Assembly: GCF_002157835.1 (NCBI RefSeq)
Contig: NZ_CP020809.1
Span: forward strand, 5,766,001 to 5,830,000
DNA length: 64,000 nt
Direction: 5' to 3'
Origin: Mycobacterium dioxanotrophicus
GTDB taxonomy: Bacteria > Actinomycetota > Actinomycetes > Mycobacteriales > Mycobacteriaceae
Shown: one piece after another, positions 44,809 to 54,420 of the stretch
How the letters are laid out: the number at the start of each line of letters is the position of its first letter
Numbering within the stretch: position 1 is the first letter of the stretch
Translations under genes and position numbers: made by a program
The notes under the pieces: generated by a model
What the model saw: only the letters and a program-made list of their open reading frames with translations
The model's database searches: none
Told to the model about the DNA's origin: nothing

Positions 44809-45350
44809 CGACCGAGCGCGCTCAGGGCGCGAGCGAACACTTCGTCGAGGGCGCCCACCGCTGCGACGGTCTTGACCTCGTCGCCGTAGTACTCCAGCAA
44901 CGGCTCGGTCTCGTCGCGGTAGACCTTCATCCGGTTGTGGATGACCTCTTCGGTGTCGTCGGCGCGGCCGCGGCCCTTGAGCCGGGCGAGCAGCTCGTCC
45001 TCGGAGACCGCGAACTCCAGCACCGCGTCGATCTTGGTGTTCCGGGCCTCGAGCATGTCGTGCAGTGCGCGGGCCTGTTCGACGGAGCGCGGGTAGCCGT
45101 CGAGGATGAACCCGCCGGCCGCGTCGGGTTGGTCGATCCGGTCCTCTACCAGGCGGTTCGTCAGTTCGGCGGGAACCAGATCGCCCGCATCGAGGTAACG
45201 CTTGGCCTCGACACCCAGGGGTGTGCCGTCGCCGATGTTCTTGCGGAAGAGGTCCCCGGTGGAGATTTGCGGGATGCCGAGCTTCTCGGACAGCTTCTCG
45301 GCCTGTGTGCCTTTGCCCGCACCGGGCGGTCCGAGTAGAACGACTCTCAC
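44805..45350 (-). CDS. adk: adenylate kinase
   Basis: 181 residues. It interconverts ATP+AMP and 2 ADP. P-loop [10 protein letters not shown] (residues 7-16), [24 protein letters not shown] and [16 protein letters not shown] are Adk motifs. It is the short form without the zinc-binding LID insert, as in M. tuberculosis. It overlaps both secY (4 nt) and map (4 nt), so the three are translationally coupled. Confidence 0.98.
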   Translation of the reverse strand: MRVVLLGPPGAGKGTQAEKLSEKLGIPQISTGDLFRKNIGDGTPLGVEAKRYLDAGDLVPAELTNRLVEDRIDQPDAAGGFILDGYPRSVEQARALHDMLEARNTKIDAVLEFAVSEDELLARLKGRGRADDTEEVIHNRMKVYRDETEPLLEYYGDEVKTVAAVGALDEVFARALSALGR

Positions 45351-46672
45351 TTCAGGAACCCTTCGTAGTTGCGTTGCATGAGCTGGCTCTCGATCTGTTT
45401 GACGGTATCCAACCCGACGCCGATCATGATGAGAACTGCAGTTCCACCGAACGGGAGATTCTGTACCGTCCCGGTGTTGCCGATCTCCAGGAACAGGTTC
45501 GGCAGAACTGCGATCACACCGAGGTAGATCGAGCCTGGCAGGGTGATCCGGCTCAGCACATAACGCAGGTAGTCCGCGGTCGGCTTACCCGGCCGAATGC
45601 CGGGGATGAAGCCACCGAACTTCTTCATCTCGTCGGCGCGCTCGTCCGGGTTGAACGTGATCGACACGTAGAAGTACGTGAAGAAGATGATCAGGCCGAA
45701 GTAGATCGCGATGTAGACAGGGTCGGCGGGATTCGTCAGATAGTTGGCGACGAACTTGTCCCACCAGCCGCTGCCGCCATTGGGGTTCCCGCTGCGGATC
45801 AGCTGCGTGATCAGATGCGGAATGTAGATCAGCGAGGACGCGAAGATGACCGGGATGACGCCGGCCTGGTTGACCTTCAGCGGCAGGTAGGTGGACGTCC
45901 CGCCGTACATCTTGCGGCCGACCATGCGCTTGGCGTACTGCACCGGAATACGGCGCTGCCCCTGCTCGACGAAGACCACGCCGATGATGATGGCCAGCGC
46001 GGCCGCGCAGACGGCGGTGAAGACCAGGCCGCCGCGGCTGTCCAGGATGGTCTTGCCCTCGGACGGGATACGGGCGGCGATACCGGCGAAGATCAGCAGG
46101 GACATACCGTTGCCGATGCCGCGCTCGGTGACCAGCTCACCCATCCACATGACCAGGGCGGCACCCGCGGTCATGACCAGCACGATGACGATCAAGCCGA
46201 AGATCGAGCTGTCCTGGATGATGTTCAGCGAGCAGCCCTGCAGCAGTCCGCCGTTGGCGGCCAGCGCCACGATGCTGGTGGCCTGCAGGATGGCCAGTGC
46301 GATCGACAGATAACGCGTGTACTGCGTCATCTTGGCCTGGCCGGCCTGGCCTTCCTTCTGCAGCTGCTCGAACCGCGGGATGACCACGACCAGCAGCTGC
46401 ACGATGATGCTGGCGGTGATGTAGGGCATCACGCCGACCGCGAACACGGTCAACTGCAACAGCGCGCCGCCGGAGAACAGGTTGATCAGCGAGTAGATCT
46501 GCGCCGAATCACCGCCACTGACCTGCTCGATGCATTTCTGGACGTTCGGGTAGTTCACCCCGGGGGATGGGATCGACGCACCGACGCGGTACAGGATCAC
46601 CAGGCCCAGCGTGAACAGGATCTTGCGTCTGAGGTCGGCCGTCCGCAGCGATGAGATGAAAGCCGAAAGCAC
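45347..46672 (-). CDS. secY: Sec translocase channel subunit SecY
   Basis: 441 residues and ten membrane helices. [50 protein letters not shown]-like [24 protein letters not shown] and the C-terminal [20 protein letters not shown] (short pieces) are SecY signatures. GTG 46672 is preceded by AGGAGGAAGA. It begins a secY-adk-map run and is divergent from the methyltransferase array. Confidence 0.98.
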   Translation of the reverse strand: MLSAFISSLRTADLRRKILFTLGLVILYRVGASIPSPGVNYPNVQKCIEQVSGGDSAQIYSLINLFSGGALLQLTVFAVGVMPYITASIIVQLLVVVIPRFEQLQKEGQAGQAKMTQYTRYLSIALAILQATSIVALAANGGLLQGCSLNIIQDSSIFGLIVIVLVMTAGAALVMWMGELVTERGIGNGMSLLIFAGIAARIPSEGKTILDSRGGLVFTAVCAAALAIIIGVVFVEQGQRRIPVQYAKRMVGRKMYGGTSTYLPLKVNQAGVIPVIFASSLIYIPHLITQLIRSGNPNGGSGWWDKFVANYLTNPADPVYIAIYFGLIIFFTYFYVSITFNPDERADEMKKFGGFIPGIRPGKPTADYLRYVLSRITLPGSIYLGVIAVLPNLFLEIGNTGTVQNLPFGGTAVLIMIGVGLDTVKQIESQLMQRNYEGFLK

Positions 46673-46758
46673 TCTTCCTCCTGCGCAGCCGACTTCTCAG
46701 CGCGGCGTGCCAAATGGGGCTGGTGGGTCCAGCGTCATGGTCAAGTCGTATACATGCC

Positions 46759-46778
46759 GGCCCGGCAGGCGCCGGGCC
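46759..46778. promoter_or_regulatory. hairpin in the secY leader
   Basis: GGCCCGGC and GCCGGGCC (46759-46766, 46771-46778) form a perfect 8-bp stem with an AGGC loop about 87 nt ahead of secY. It could modulate secY expression or block antisense transcription. The 268-nt gap to the methyltransferase array holds no gene that I can support. Confidence 0.4.
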
Positions 46779-46940
46779 TGCGAACTCAAGCGTCAAACAG
46801 TCTACGAGAGTAACAGTTGCACCCGGGCGGCCCCGCATCGATCAGCTTCACCCGCAGGCCAAGCCCGTATTCAGCTTCAGAGCGTACAGTCGGCGACGGC
46901 TCGTTACATCACCTAACTAACAGGCATTGAAGGGAAGTTC

Positions 46941-47855
46941 ATGGCGCGCACGGACAACGACACCTGGGATCTGGCGTCCAGCGTGGGTGCCACCGCGACG
47001 ATGGTCGCGGCGGCCAGGGCGATGGCGACCAACGCCGAGGACCCTGTGATCGACGACCCGTTCGCCGCACCCCTGGTTCGGGCCGTCGGCATGGACTTCT
47101 TCACCAAACTGGTCGATGAGGACTTCACCACCGACGGCCTCGACGAGGAGGCCGCGACGGGACTGCATCGCTTCGCCAACGGCATGGCCGCCCGAACGCG
47201 GTTCTTCGACGACTTCTTCCTATCCGCGGCCCGCTCGGGTATCCGCCAGGCGGTGATCCTCGCCGCAGGCCTGGATTCCCGGGCCTACCGGCTGCCCTGG
47301 CCGGCCGGCACCGTGGTGTTCGAGATCGACCAGCCTCAGGTGGTCGAGTTCAAGGCGAAGACTCTCGCCGGCCTGGGCGCCACGCCGACCACGGACCTGC
47401 GCCCGGTGTCCATCGACCTTCGGTTCGACTGGCCCACCGCGCTGACCGAGGCCGGTTTCGACGCCACCAAGCCGACGGCATGGATCGCCGAGGGTTTGCT
47501 GGGCTACCTGCCGCCCGACGCCCAGGACCGCCTGCTCGACCAGATCACGGCTCTCAGCGCGCCGGGCAGCAGGCTCGGCGTCGAGGGTGTTCCGGCGACC
47601 GAGACCAACGATGAAGAGTCGATCCGCGCCAAGATGAAGGACTTCACCGACCGCTGGCGGGCACACGGCCTGGACATCGACCTCAACGAGTTGATCTTCC
47701 TCGGGGACCGCGCCGACGTGACCACCTATCTGGAGGGCCACGCCTGGCAGACCACCGGCATCAGCTCCAACGATCTGCTGATCCAGACGGGTCTGCCGCC
47801 GGTCGAGGATGAGGCCCACGCCGCATCGGTCCTCTACATCAGCGCGCAGCGGTAG
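46941..47855 (+). CDS. SAM-dependent methyltransferase 1 (TIGR00027/LCMT-like)
   Basis: 304 residues. [27 protein letters not shown] is the family N-terminus; the SAM-binding strand is [31 protein letters not shown], and the middle holds [23 protein letters not shown] (pieces). These leucine-carboxyl-methyltransferase-like proteins are expanded in mycobacteria (Rv0724A-Rv0731c neighbourhood beside secY in M. tuberculosis). Substrate unknown. GAAGGGAA precedes the ATG. First of four tandem paralogs. Confidence 0.93.
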   Translation: MARTDNDTWDLASSVGATATMVAAARAMATNAEDPVIDDPFAAPLVRAVGMDFFTKLVDEDFTTDGLDEEAATGLHRFANGMAARTRFFDDFFLSAARSGIRQAVILAAGLDSRAYRLPWPAGTVVFEIDQPQVVEFKAKTLAGLGATPTTDLRPVSIDLRFDWPTALTEAGFDATKPTAWIAEGLLGYLPPDAQDRLLDQITALSAPGSRLGVEGVPATETNDEESIRAKMKDFTDRWRAHGLDIDLNELIFLGDRADVTTYLEGHAWQTTGISSNDLLIQTGLPPVEDEAHAASVLYISAQR

Positions 47856-47859
47856 AGAC

Positions 47860-48762
47860 ATGGCACGTACTGATGCGGACAGCTGGGACCTCGCGTCCAG
47901 CGTCGGCGCGACGGCCACCATGGTGGCCGCGGCCCGCGCGATCGCCAGCGCCGAACCCGAGCCTCTGATCAACGATCCGTACGCCGCGGCGCTGGTGCGC
48001 GCGGTGGGGGTGGACTTCTTCACCAAGCTCGTCGACGGTGACCTCGTGCTCGACGGCGAGGACTCCTCGGCGGCCGAGCTGATGACGTCGGTGATGGCGG
48101 TGCGGACGAAGTTCTTCGACGACTTCTTCACAGATGCAGGCGCCGCGGGCATCCGGCAGGCGGTGATCCTGGCCTCCGGGCTGGACTCGCGCGCCTACCG
48201 GCTCCCCTGGCCGGATCAGACCGTGGTCTACGAGATCGACCAACCGGACGTGATCGGTGCCAAGACCGCGGCGATGGAGCAGATCGGCGCCACCCCTACC
48301 GCGCAGCGCCGGGCCGTCGCCGTCGACCTGCGTGACGACTGGCCGGCGGCATTGCGCGCCGCCGGGTTCGACCCCGGCCTCCCGACGGCGTGGAGCGCGG
48401 AGGGTCTGCTGGTCTACCTGCCGCCCGAGGCTCAGGACCGACTGTTCGACAACATCACCGCGCTGAGCGCCCCGGGCAGCCGGCTGGCCACCGAGTACCA
48501 CCCGGACATCGCGGCGGCCGTGCGCAACCGCAGCCAGGCCATGGCCGAGCGCTGGCGCGAACACGGATTCGACGTCGACCTGTCCGAGCTCTGGTACGTC
48601 GGTGACCGCAACTCGGTGGTCGACTATCTCACCGCAGACGGCTGGTCGGTGACGGCCCGCCGGCGCCCCGAGGTCTTCGCCGAATACGGGCGCACCTTCC
48701 CGGAATCGGAAGACGCTGAACCACAACGCAATTCATTGGCAGTCGTGGCGACACGGCAGTAA
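47860..48762 (+). CDS. SAM-dependent methyltransferase 2 (TIGR00027/LCMT-like)
   Basis: 300 residues from ATG 47860, four nt after the stop of methyltransferase 1. Same blocks as its neighbour: [54 protein letters not shown], and [23 protein letters not shown] (read as short pieces). The C-terminal half ([29 protein letters not shown]) differs most, suggesting a different acceptor. Substrate unknown. Confidence 0.93.
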   Translation: MARTDADSWDLASSVGATATMVAAARAIASAEPEPLINDPYAAALVRAVGVDFFTKLVDGDLVLDGEDSSAAELMTSVMAVRTKFFDDFFTDAGAAGIRQAVILASGLDSRAYRLPWPDQTVVYEIDQPDVIGAKTAAMEQIGATPTAQRRAVAVDLRDDWPAALRAAGFDPGLPTAWSAEGLLVYLPPEAQDRLFDNITALSAPGSRLATEYHPDIAAAVRNRSQAMAERWREHGFDVDLSELWYVGDRNSVVDYLTADGWSVTARRRPEVFAEYGRTFPESEDAEPQRNSLAVVATRQ

Positions 48763-48771
48763 GGAACAACG

Positions 48772-49668
48772 ATGGCACGCACCGACGGTGACACCTGGGA
48801 CCTGGCAACCAGCGTCGGATCGACGGCGACGGGTGTCGCCGCGTCCCGCGCACTGGCCACCAAGCAGCCCGACCCGCTGATCAACGACCCGTATGCCGAT
48901 CCGCTGGTCAAGGCAGTGGGGCTGGAGCACTGCATCCGATTGGCCGACGGCGAGCTCTGCGTCGAGGGCGATCAGATGCTGGACCTGCAGCGCATGTGCG
49001 AGCAGATCGCCGTGCGCACCCGGTTCTTCGACGACTTCTTCACGGGCGCAACCGAAGCCGGAATCCGCCAGGCGGTGATCCTGGCGTCCGGGCTGGACAC
49101 CCGCGCCTACCGGCTGAACTGGCCGGCAGGCACCGCGGTCTACGAGATCGACCAACCCGAGGTGATCGAGTTCAAGACCCGCACGCTGGCCGGGCTCGGC
49201 GCTGAACCTGCCGCCGAGCGTCGCACGGTGGCCATCGATCTGCGTGAAGACTGGCCTGCTGCGCTGCGCGGCGCCGGATTCGATCCGTCGGCACCCACCG
49301 CATGGATCGCCGAGGGACTGTTGATCTATCTGCCGCCCGAGGCCCAGGACCGGCTCTTCGACAACATCACCGAACTCTCCGCACCGGGCAGTCGGCTGGC
49401 CACCGAACACATGGACATGAACATGCTCTCCGAGGAGTGGACGAAAAAGGTCAGCGAGTGGTCCAAGCGGGTCGGTTCCGACGTCGACCTCATGGACCTG
49501 TTCTATTCCGGTGACCGGCACACCGCCGGCGACTACCTCTCCGGGCACGGCTGGCAGTCGACCGTTCTCACCACCCGCGAGGCCTACGCTGGCTACGGAT
49601 TCGACTACCCCGAAGACCTCGCCGTTCTCGCGGGCGATTCGGGTTATCTGTCCGCAGAACGGAAATGA
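48772..49668 (+). CDS. SAM-dependent methyltransferase 3 (TIGR00027/LCMT-like)
   Basis: 298 residues, ATG 48772 with AAGGAAC upstream. Blocks [52 protein letters not shown] and [23 protein letters not shown] confirm the family. It has Glu-His-Cys-Ile near position 65 where paralogs have F-F-T-K, so the lid region is diverged. Nine nt after methyltransferase 2. Confidence 0.93.
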   Translation: MARTDGDTWDLATSVGSTATGVAASRALATKQPDPLINDPYADPLVKAVGLEHCIRLADGELCVEGDQMLDLQRMCEQIAVRTRFFDDFFTGATEAGIRQAVILASGLDTRAYRLNWPAGTAVYEIDQPEVIEFKTRTLAGLGAEPAAERRTVAIDLREDWPAALRGAGFDPSAPTAWIAEGLLIYLPPEAQDRLFDNITELSAPGSRLATEHMDMNMLSEEWTKKVSEWSKRVGSDVDLMDLFYSGDRHTAGDYLSGHGWQSTVLTTREAYAGYGFDYPEDLAVLAGDSGYLSAERK

Positions 49669-49675
49669 GGATCTG

Positions 49676-50596
49676 ATGGCGCGGGTCGACGGCGACACCT
49701 GGGATCTGGCATCAAGTGTGGGAGCAACGGCGACACTCGTCGCGACGGGGCGGGCGATCGCGAGCAGCGCACCGCACGGTCTGATCAACGATCCGCTCGC
49801 CGCACCCCTGGTGCGGGCCGTCGGCATCGAGGCGTTCACCAAGATGGTCAACGGTGAACTGGACTTCGACGCCATCGCGGCCGTCGCCCCGGACGCGGCG
49901 GCCAGGGCGCGGGCGAACATCGATGAGATGGCAGTACGCACAAGGTTTTTCGACGACTACTTCGTCGCCGCCACCGAGGGCGGTATCCGGCAGGCGGTGA
50001 TCCTCGCGTCGGGTCTGGACTCGCGCGCCTACCGGTTGCCCTGGCCCGACGACACCGTCGTCTACGAGATCGACCAGCCCGATGTCATCGAGTTCAAGAC
50101 CCAGGTGCTGGCCGACCTCGGTGCGGCGCCGACGGCGCAGCGCCGCACCGTGCCGATCGATCTGCGCGAAGACTGGCCGACCGCGCTGCGTGGGGCGGGT
50201 TTCGACCCGGGGCAGCCGACGGCGTGGTGTGCCGAGGGTCTGCTGATCTACCTGCCGGCCGACGCCCAGGACCGCCTGTTCGACAACATCGACGCCCTCA
50301 GCGCTGCCGACAGCACGCTGGCAACCGAATTCGTGCCTGGCCTCAAGGATTTCGATCCTGAGAAGGCCCGCGCCGCCGCGGCCGGCTTCAGCCAGATCGG
50401 GTTGAACATGGACATGCCGTCGCTGATCTACCACGGCGAACGGCATTCCGCGGCGGACTACCTCGGCACCAAGGGCTGGCAGATGGCCGGTGTCCCCCGC
50501 GCTGAGCTGTTCGCACGCTACGGCCTGCCCGTGCCCGAGGCCGACGACCAAGATCCGATGGGCGAAATCGTCTACATCAGCGGCACTCTGGGCTGA
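49676..50596 (+). CDS. SAM-dependent methyltransferase 4 (TIGR00027/LCMT-like)
   Basis: 306 residues from ATG 49676, seven nt after methyltransferase 3, so all four are one operon. Blocks [52 protein letters not shown] and [23 protein letters not shown]. Its tail ends in [22 protein letters not shown] 30-bp perfect inverted repeat follows 16 nt after the stop. Substrate unknown. Confidence 0.93.
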   Translation: MARVDGDTWDLASSVGATATLVATGRAIASSAPHGLINDPLAAPLVRAVGIEAFTKMVNGELDFDAIAAVAPDAAARARANIDEMAVRTRFFDDYFVAATEGGIRQAVILASGLDSRAYRLPWPDDTVVYEIDQPDVIEFKTQVLADLGAAPTAQRRTVPIDLREDWPTALRGAGFDPGQPTAWCAEGLLIYLPADAQDRLFDNIDALSAADSTLATEFVPGLKDFDPEKARAAAAGFSQIGLNMDMPSLIYHGERHSAADYLGTKGWQMAGVPRAELFARYGLPVPEADDQDPMGEIVYISGTLG

Positions 50597-50612
50597 GTTT
50601 TCCCGCAGCTTT

Positions 50613-50675
50613 CGCCGGAACTGCATTCCCGGTTGTTAAACGACGCGTTTAACAACCGGGAATGCAGTTCCGGCG
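50613..50675. repeat. 30-bp perfect inverted repeat between convergent genes
   Basis: Arms 50613-50642 and 50646-50675 are perfect reverse complements with a 3-nt ACG centre. The arm begins CGCCGGAACTGCATTCCCGG and ends with an AT-richer TTGTTAAACG. It lies between methyltransferase 4 and the DUF3830 gene. No T-run follows. It may stop transcription from both sides, or be a repeated or binding element. Confidence 0.9.
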
Positions 50676-50681
50676 TGCGGG

Positions 50682-51179
50682 TCAAGACGCCCTGGCGAAA
50701 CTCAGTGTTTCGCCACGGGCACCGCCCATCCACAGGTCCTGGCACGCGGCCGCCATCTCCTCGAGCCCGTCGGTGATCGCACCGAACACGTTGCCGGGCA
50801 CCCAGCCCTGATCGCCGTTGATCAGCAGGTTGTTGCGTCCGTAGAAGAGCGCCAGGTCGACGATCGCGCCCGTCGTGCCGGTGCCGGTCGTGTTCTCGTA
50901 GCCGTAGGCCGGGTTGCCCAGATCGTCGGAGTCGAACGAAAACCAGCACAGGTCACCGGGAATCGGCGTCACCGTGGTGTTCTCCCGGCCCGGGTCGGCG
51001 CCGAACGCCGGTAGCAGCGTGTAGATCTCGTTGCGGGCGTACTTACCGTGGAACACCTGCGCCGACAACGGCAACGCATCCCAGACGGCCGCGCAGGTGC
51101 GGGGCGCCGCGTCGTCGAGCAACCGGGCCACGCACGTCACCCCGCGCGTGTCCAGCGACACCGTGATCAATCGGCTCAT
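50682..51179 (-). CDS. DUF3830 protein (cyclophilin-like fold)
   Basis: 165 residues from ATG 51179 within the amidase stop (ATGA). MSRLITVSLDTRGVTCVARLLDD, VFHGKYARNEIYTLLPAF, GDLCWFSF and YGRNNLLINGDQGWVPGNVF are recognisable DUF3830 blocks. Members are small cyclophilin-like proteins often beside amidases and pyrimidine or nitrogen catabolic genes. The catalytic role is unknown. Last gene of the dehydrogenase-amidase-DUF3830 operon. Confidence 0.83.
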   Translation of the reverse strand: MSRLITVSLDTRGVTCVARLLDDAAPRTCAAVWDALPLSAQVFHGKYARNEIYTLLPAFGADPGRENTTVTPIPGDLCWFSFDSDDLGNPAYGYENTTGTGTTGAIVDLALFYGRNNLLINGDQGWVPGNVFGAITDGLEEMAAACQDLWMGGARGETLSFARAS

Positions 51180-52582
51180 TGCGCCTCCTCGATGAGCAAC
51201 GCCGGCACCCGGTGGTGCCAGTCGGTGGCGTCCTGGTAGGTCTGTCCGACGCGCAGCACCAGGGCATCCGCGTGCCGGGCACCGACGATCTGCAGACCGA
51301 TCGGCAGACCGTTCCTGCTGAACCCGCACGGCACCGAAAGTGCCGGCTGCTGAGTCAGATTGAATGGGTAGGTGTACGGCGTCCAGCTGGTCCAGTCCGG
51401 TGATCCGCAGCCGTCGGGTACGTCCTGGCCGACGGGGAACGCGGTGAGCGGCAACGTCGGGGTGATCAGCACGTCGTAGTCCCGGTGAAACCGTCCCATC
51501 CGCTCCCCCAGCGTCATGCGGACGGCGGTCGCGTCGAGGTAGTCCGAAGCCGAGAATCCCGCGCCGATCGCGGCGGTACGCAGCAGGCCGGGATCGACGG
51601 GCCGGGCGCGGTCACCGGTGAGCTTGCCCTCCAGCACTTTCGCCTCGCCCGAGAACCACAGCACATGGAAGGCGTGCACGGGATCGTCGAAGCCGGGGGA
51701 GACTTCCTCGATTTCCGCACCGGCGGCGGCGAGGACGTTGACGGCGGCCCGTACCGCGCCGTCGACCTCGGGATCGTTGGAGCCGAACCCGAGGTCGGGC
51801 GAATAGGCGACCCGCAGCCCGGCGATACCGCCGTCGAGCCCGGCGCGGAATGATGAAGTGGGAGAAGGCATTGCAGACCAGTCACGCGGGTCGAAGCCGG
51901 TGACCACGTCGAGCAGCGCGGCGACGTCGGCCACCGTCCGGGCCATCGGACCGGCGTGGGAAAGCGTGCCGAACGGGCTGGGCGGATACAGCGGGATGAG
52001 CCCATACGTCGGTTTGAGCGCCACGGTGCCGGTGAACGCCGCAGGTATACGCACCGAGCCGCCGCCGTCGGTGCCGACCGACCACACGCCCATGCCCAGG
52101 CCGACGGCCGCGGCGCTGCCACCGCTGGACCCGCCGGCGGTCGCGGTCCGATTCCACGGATTGCCGGTCACACCGTAGCGGGGCGAATCGGTGACCCCTT
52201 TCCACGAGTACTCGGGTGTGGCGGTCTTGCCGAGCAGGATCGCCCCCGAATCACGCAGCCGCGCAACGCTTGGCGCATCCTCGTCCCAGGGCCCGGCCTC
52301 GTCGATGAGCCAGCTGCCGCGCAGCGTCGGCCAGCCCCGCGTCCACAATGCGTCCTTGATCGAGGTCGGGATGCCGTCCGCTGGCCCCAGCGGTTGCCCG
52401 GCCTGCCACCGCGCTTCCGACGCTTGTGCCGCCGCCAGTGCGCCCTCCTCGTCGATCAGCACGAAGGCATTCACCAGGCTGTTGTGGCGATCGATGGCCG
52501 CCAGCGCGGCCCTGGTGATCTCCACGGGCGAGAGCGTTTTGTTCCGATAGGCCGCCATGAGGTCGACCGCCGAGGGAATCAC
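51176..52582 (-). CDS. amidase (amidase-signature family)
   Basis: 468 residues from GTG 52582, in the stop of the dehydrogenase (GTGA). The Ser-cisSer-Lys set is visible: Lys in PTSIKDALWT, Ser-Gly-Gly-Ser in TATAGGSSGGSAAAVG, and Ser in GTDGGGSVRIPA. LPLTAFPVGQDVPDG and NLTQQPALSVPCGF are late family blocks. It hydrolyses an amide of unknown kind. Operon partners (2-hydroxyacid dehydrogenase, DUF3830) and the divergent racemase-like genes suggest breakdown of a carboxylated nitrogen compound. Confidence 0.93.
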   Translation of the reverse strand: MIPSAVDLMAAYRNKTLSPVEITRAALAAIDRHNSLVNAFVLIDEEGALAAAQASEARWQAGQPLGPADGIPTSIKDALWTRGWPTLRGSWLIDEAGPWDEDAPSVARLRDSGAILLGKTATPEYSWKGVTDSPRYGVTGNPWNRTATAGGSSGGSAAAVGLGMGVWSVGTDGGGSVRIPAAFTGTVALKPTYGLIPLYPPSPFGTLSHAGPMARTVADVAALLDVVTGFDPRDWSAMPSPTSSFRAGLDGGIAGLRVAYSPDLGFGSNDPEVDGAVRAAVNVLAAAGAEIEEVSPGFDDPVHAFHVLWFSGEAKVLEGKLTGDRARPVDPGLLRTAAIGAGFSASDYLDATAVRMTLGERMGRFHRDYDVLITPTLPLTAFPVGQDVPDGCGSPDWTSWTPYTYPFNLTQQPALSVPCGFSRNGLPIGLQIVGARHADALVLRVGQTYQDATDWHHRVPALLIEEAQ

Positions 52583-53559
52583 GTTGCGCCCCTGACATAT
52601 CCGAGCTTCTTGTCCACGACGTTGTGCAGTGGCTTCCCGGTGAGCCACCGCTGCAGGTTCTCGGCGAACTGCGCGGCCAGCCTGTCGCGCCAGCCGCGAG
52701 CGTCCCCGGACATGTGGGCGGTGACGACGGCGCCGGGCGCGTCCCACAGCGGATGGCCCTGCGGCAGGGGTTCGGTGTCGAACACGTCGAGGGTGGCGCC
52801 ACCGATGCTGCCCGCGGTGAGTGCTGCCAGCAGTGCGGACTCGTCGACGAGCGGGCCTCGCGCGACGTTCACCAGGTGCGCGTCGGATTTCATCGCCGCC
52901 AAGACGGCTGCGTCCACCAGGCCGCGGGTGGCGTCGGTGAGCGGGGCGGCCAACACCAGGTGATCACACCAACCGACCGCGGCGGCCAGGTCCGCTGTCG
53001 CCACGACCTGATCGAAGTCGCGGTCCTCGGCGCGTGCCACGCGACCGGCACCGCGGACGACCAGTCCGGCGGCCCGCAGCAACCGGGCGATCTCCCGGCC
53101 GATGCCGCCGGTTCCGACCACCAGTGCGTGCGCACCGGCGATGGTTCTGGTCTCCCGGTGCTGCCACTCGTGCCGCCGTTGCCGATCGAGGCTGGCCTGG
53201 CTTCCCTTCGCGTATGCGATGACCGCTCCGAGCACGTATTCGGCCATGGGACGGTCGAATACGCCCCGAGCGTTGGTGACCACGACGTCGGAATCCCGCA
53301 GTTCGTCGAACAGCAGGGTGTCGACGCCTGCGGCGGTGACGTGGATCCACTCCAGGGCGTCGGCGTTGGCCCAGGCGCCCCGCAGCGCGGTGGAGAAGTA
53401 ATCCCACATCAGCAACGCCCGCGCGCCCCGCACCGCGTCGGCCAAACCGTCTGCGGCGCAGTACCGGAAGTCCACATCGACGTCGAGATCCGCGACCCCG
53501 GCCGGGCGGTCCGTCGCACGCTCACACAACACCGCGATCACCGGACGTGGGCTGGCCAT
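52579..53559 (-). CDS. D-2-hydroxyacid dehydrogenase
   Basis: 326 residues. NAD site GTGGIGREIARLLRAAG; active-site Arg in NVARGPLVDESALL; Glu in ATLDVFDTEPLP; His in VVTAHMSG (the usual H is followed by M here). It reduces a 2-keto acid or oxidises a D-2-hydroxy acid. First gene of the minus-strand operon, its start 29 nt from the GntR-type palindrome at 53588. The specific substrate cannot be read. Confidence 0.92.
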   Translation of the reverse strand: MASPRPVIAVLCERATDRPAGVADLDVDVDFRYCAADGLADAVRGARALLMWDYFSTALRGAWANADALEWIHVTAAGVDTLLFDELRDSDVVVTNARGVFDRPMAEYVLGAVIAYAKGSQASLDRQRRHEWQHRETRTIAGAHALVVGTGGIGREIARLLRAAGLVVRGAGRVARAEDRDFDQVVATADLAAAVGWCDHLVLAAPLTDATRGLVDAAVLAAMKSDAHLVNVARGPLVDESALLAALTAGSIGGATLDVFDTEPLPQGHPLWDAPGAVVTAHMSGDARGWRDRLAAQFAENLQRWLTGKPLHNVVDKKLGYVRGAT

Positions 53560-53587
53560 TGCTTCGAGGCTAGGAACCTTTTCGTAG

Positions 53588-53601
53588 GATTGTCAACAAT
53601 C
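53588..53601. promoter_or_regulatory. GntR/FCD-type operator in a divergent promoter
   Basis: GATTGTCAACAATC: 6-bp arms GATTGT/ACAATC around CA, the classic shape of FadR/FCD-group GntR sites (TTGT-N2-ACAA). It lies between the dehydrogenase (53559, minus) and racemase-like (53639, plus) operons. The GntR gene at 55137 is in the plus-strand operon. Confidence 0.65.
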
Positions 53602-53638
53602 TGTTGCCGGTCGACCCGTTCGGCCTCACACTGTGGAC

Positions 53639-54376
53639 ATGACGATCGAGGGTTTGGCCCCTCACCCGCCGTTGCAGCAGGTGGGGATAGGTGTTGTGGC
53701 GCCATACGACTTCGCCCTCGACCGGGAGCTGTGGCGATGGGTGCCCAACGACGTCAGTCTCTACGTCACCCGGCTGCGGTATGCGCCGATGCCCGTGACC
53801 GTCGACATGGCGGTGCACATCTCTGAGCCCGAACAGGTGGTGGCCGGCGCCGCCAACGTGCTCGCGGTCTCCCCGCTCGTCACCGCATACGCATGCACCT
53901 CGGGCAGTTTCGTCAAGGGCATGGCCGGCGAGGCCGCCCTGGTCGCGGCGATGCGCGCGGCGGGCGCCCCGGCAGCGGTGACCACCAGCGGTGCGATGCT
54001 CACCGCGCTGCAGCATCTCGGCCTGCACAGGGTCGCCACCGTCACGCCCTACACCGCGGACCTGACCATCGGGCTGACCAGCTACCTCATGGAGGCCGGC
54101 ATCGAGGTCGTCGCAACAGCGGGCCTGGGGATGACCGCGCGCATCTGGGCGGTGCCGTACGAGACCACGGCAGACCTGGTGCGGGCCACCGATGTTCCCG
54201 AGGCCGAGGCCATCGTCATCAGCTGCACCAATCTGCCGACCTACGACCTGATCACCCGGCTCGAGGCCGACCTGGGTAAACCCGTCGTGACGGCCAACCA
54301 GGTGACGATGTGGGCAGCGCTGGCCGTCGCGGGCCGCAAGGCCGTGGGACCCGGTCAGCGACTGCTGGAGGCCTGA
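53639..54376 (+). CDS. Asp/Glu racemase-superfamily protein (maleate isomerase-like) A
   Basis: 245 residues from ATG 53639 (a GTG six nt earlier is possible). The two-cysteine active site of the maleate isomerase branch is kept: Cys86 in AYACTSGSF and Cys196 in VISCTNLPTYD. IGVVAPYDFALDRELWRWVP and VVTANQVTMWAALAVAG support the family. It may isomerise or racemise a dicarboxylate, or decarboxylate an arylmalonate-like acid. The next gene is a paralog with only the first Cys. Confidence 0.85.
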   Translation: MTIEGLAPHPPLQQVGIGVVAPYDFALDRELWRWVPNDVSLYVTRLRYAPMPVTVDMAVHISEPEQVVAGAANVLAVSPLVTAYACTSGSFVKGMAGEAALVAAMRAAGAPAAVTTSGAMLTALQHLGLHRVATVTPYTADLTIGLTSYLMEAGIEVVATAGLGMTARIWAVPYETTADLVRATDVPEAEAIVISCTNLPTYDLITRLEADLGKPVVTANQVTMWAALAVAGRKAVGPGQRLLEA

Positions 54377-54420
54377 ATGACCGAGACCCGCACCGCGTCC
54401 ATGATCCGACAGGAGACCGC

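Noticed and set aside
46673..46940. tRNA or small RNA in the secY-methyltransferase gap
   Set aside because: Only a simple hairpin is seen; no cloverleaf or conserved RNA features.
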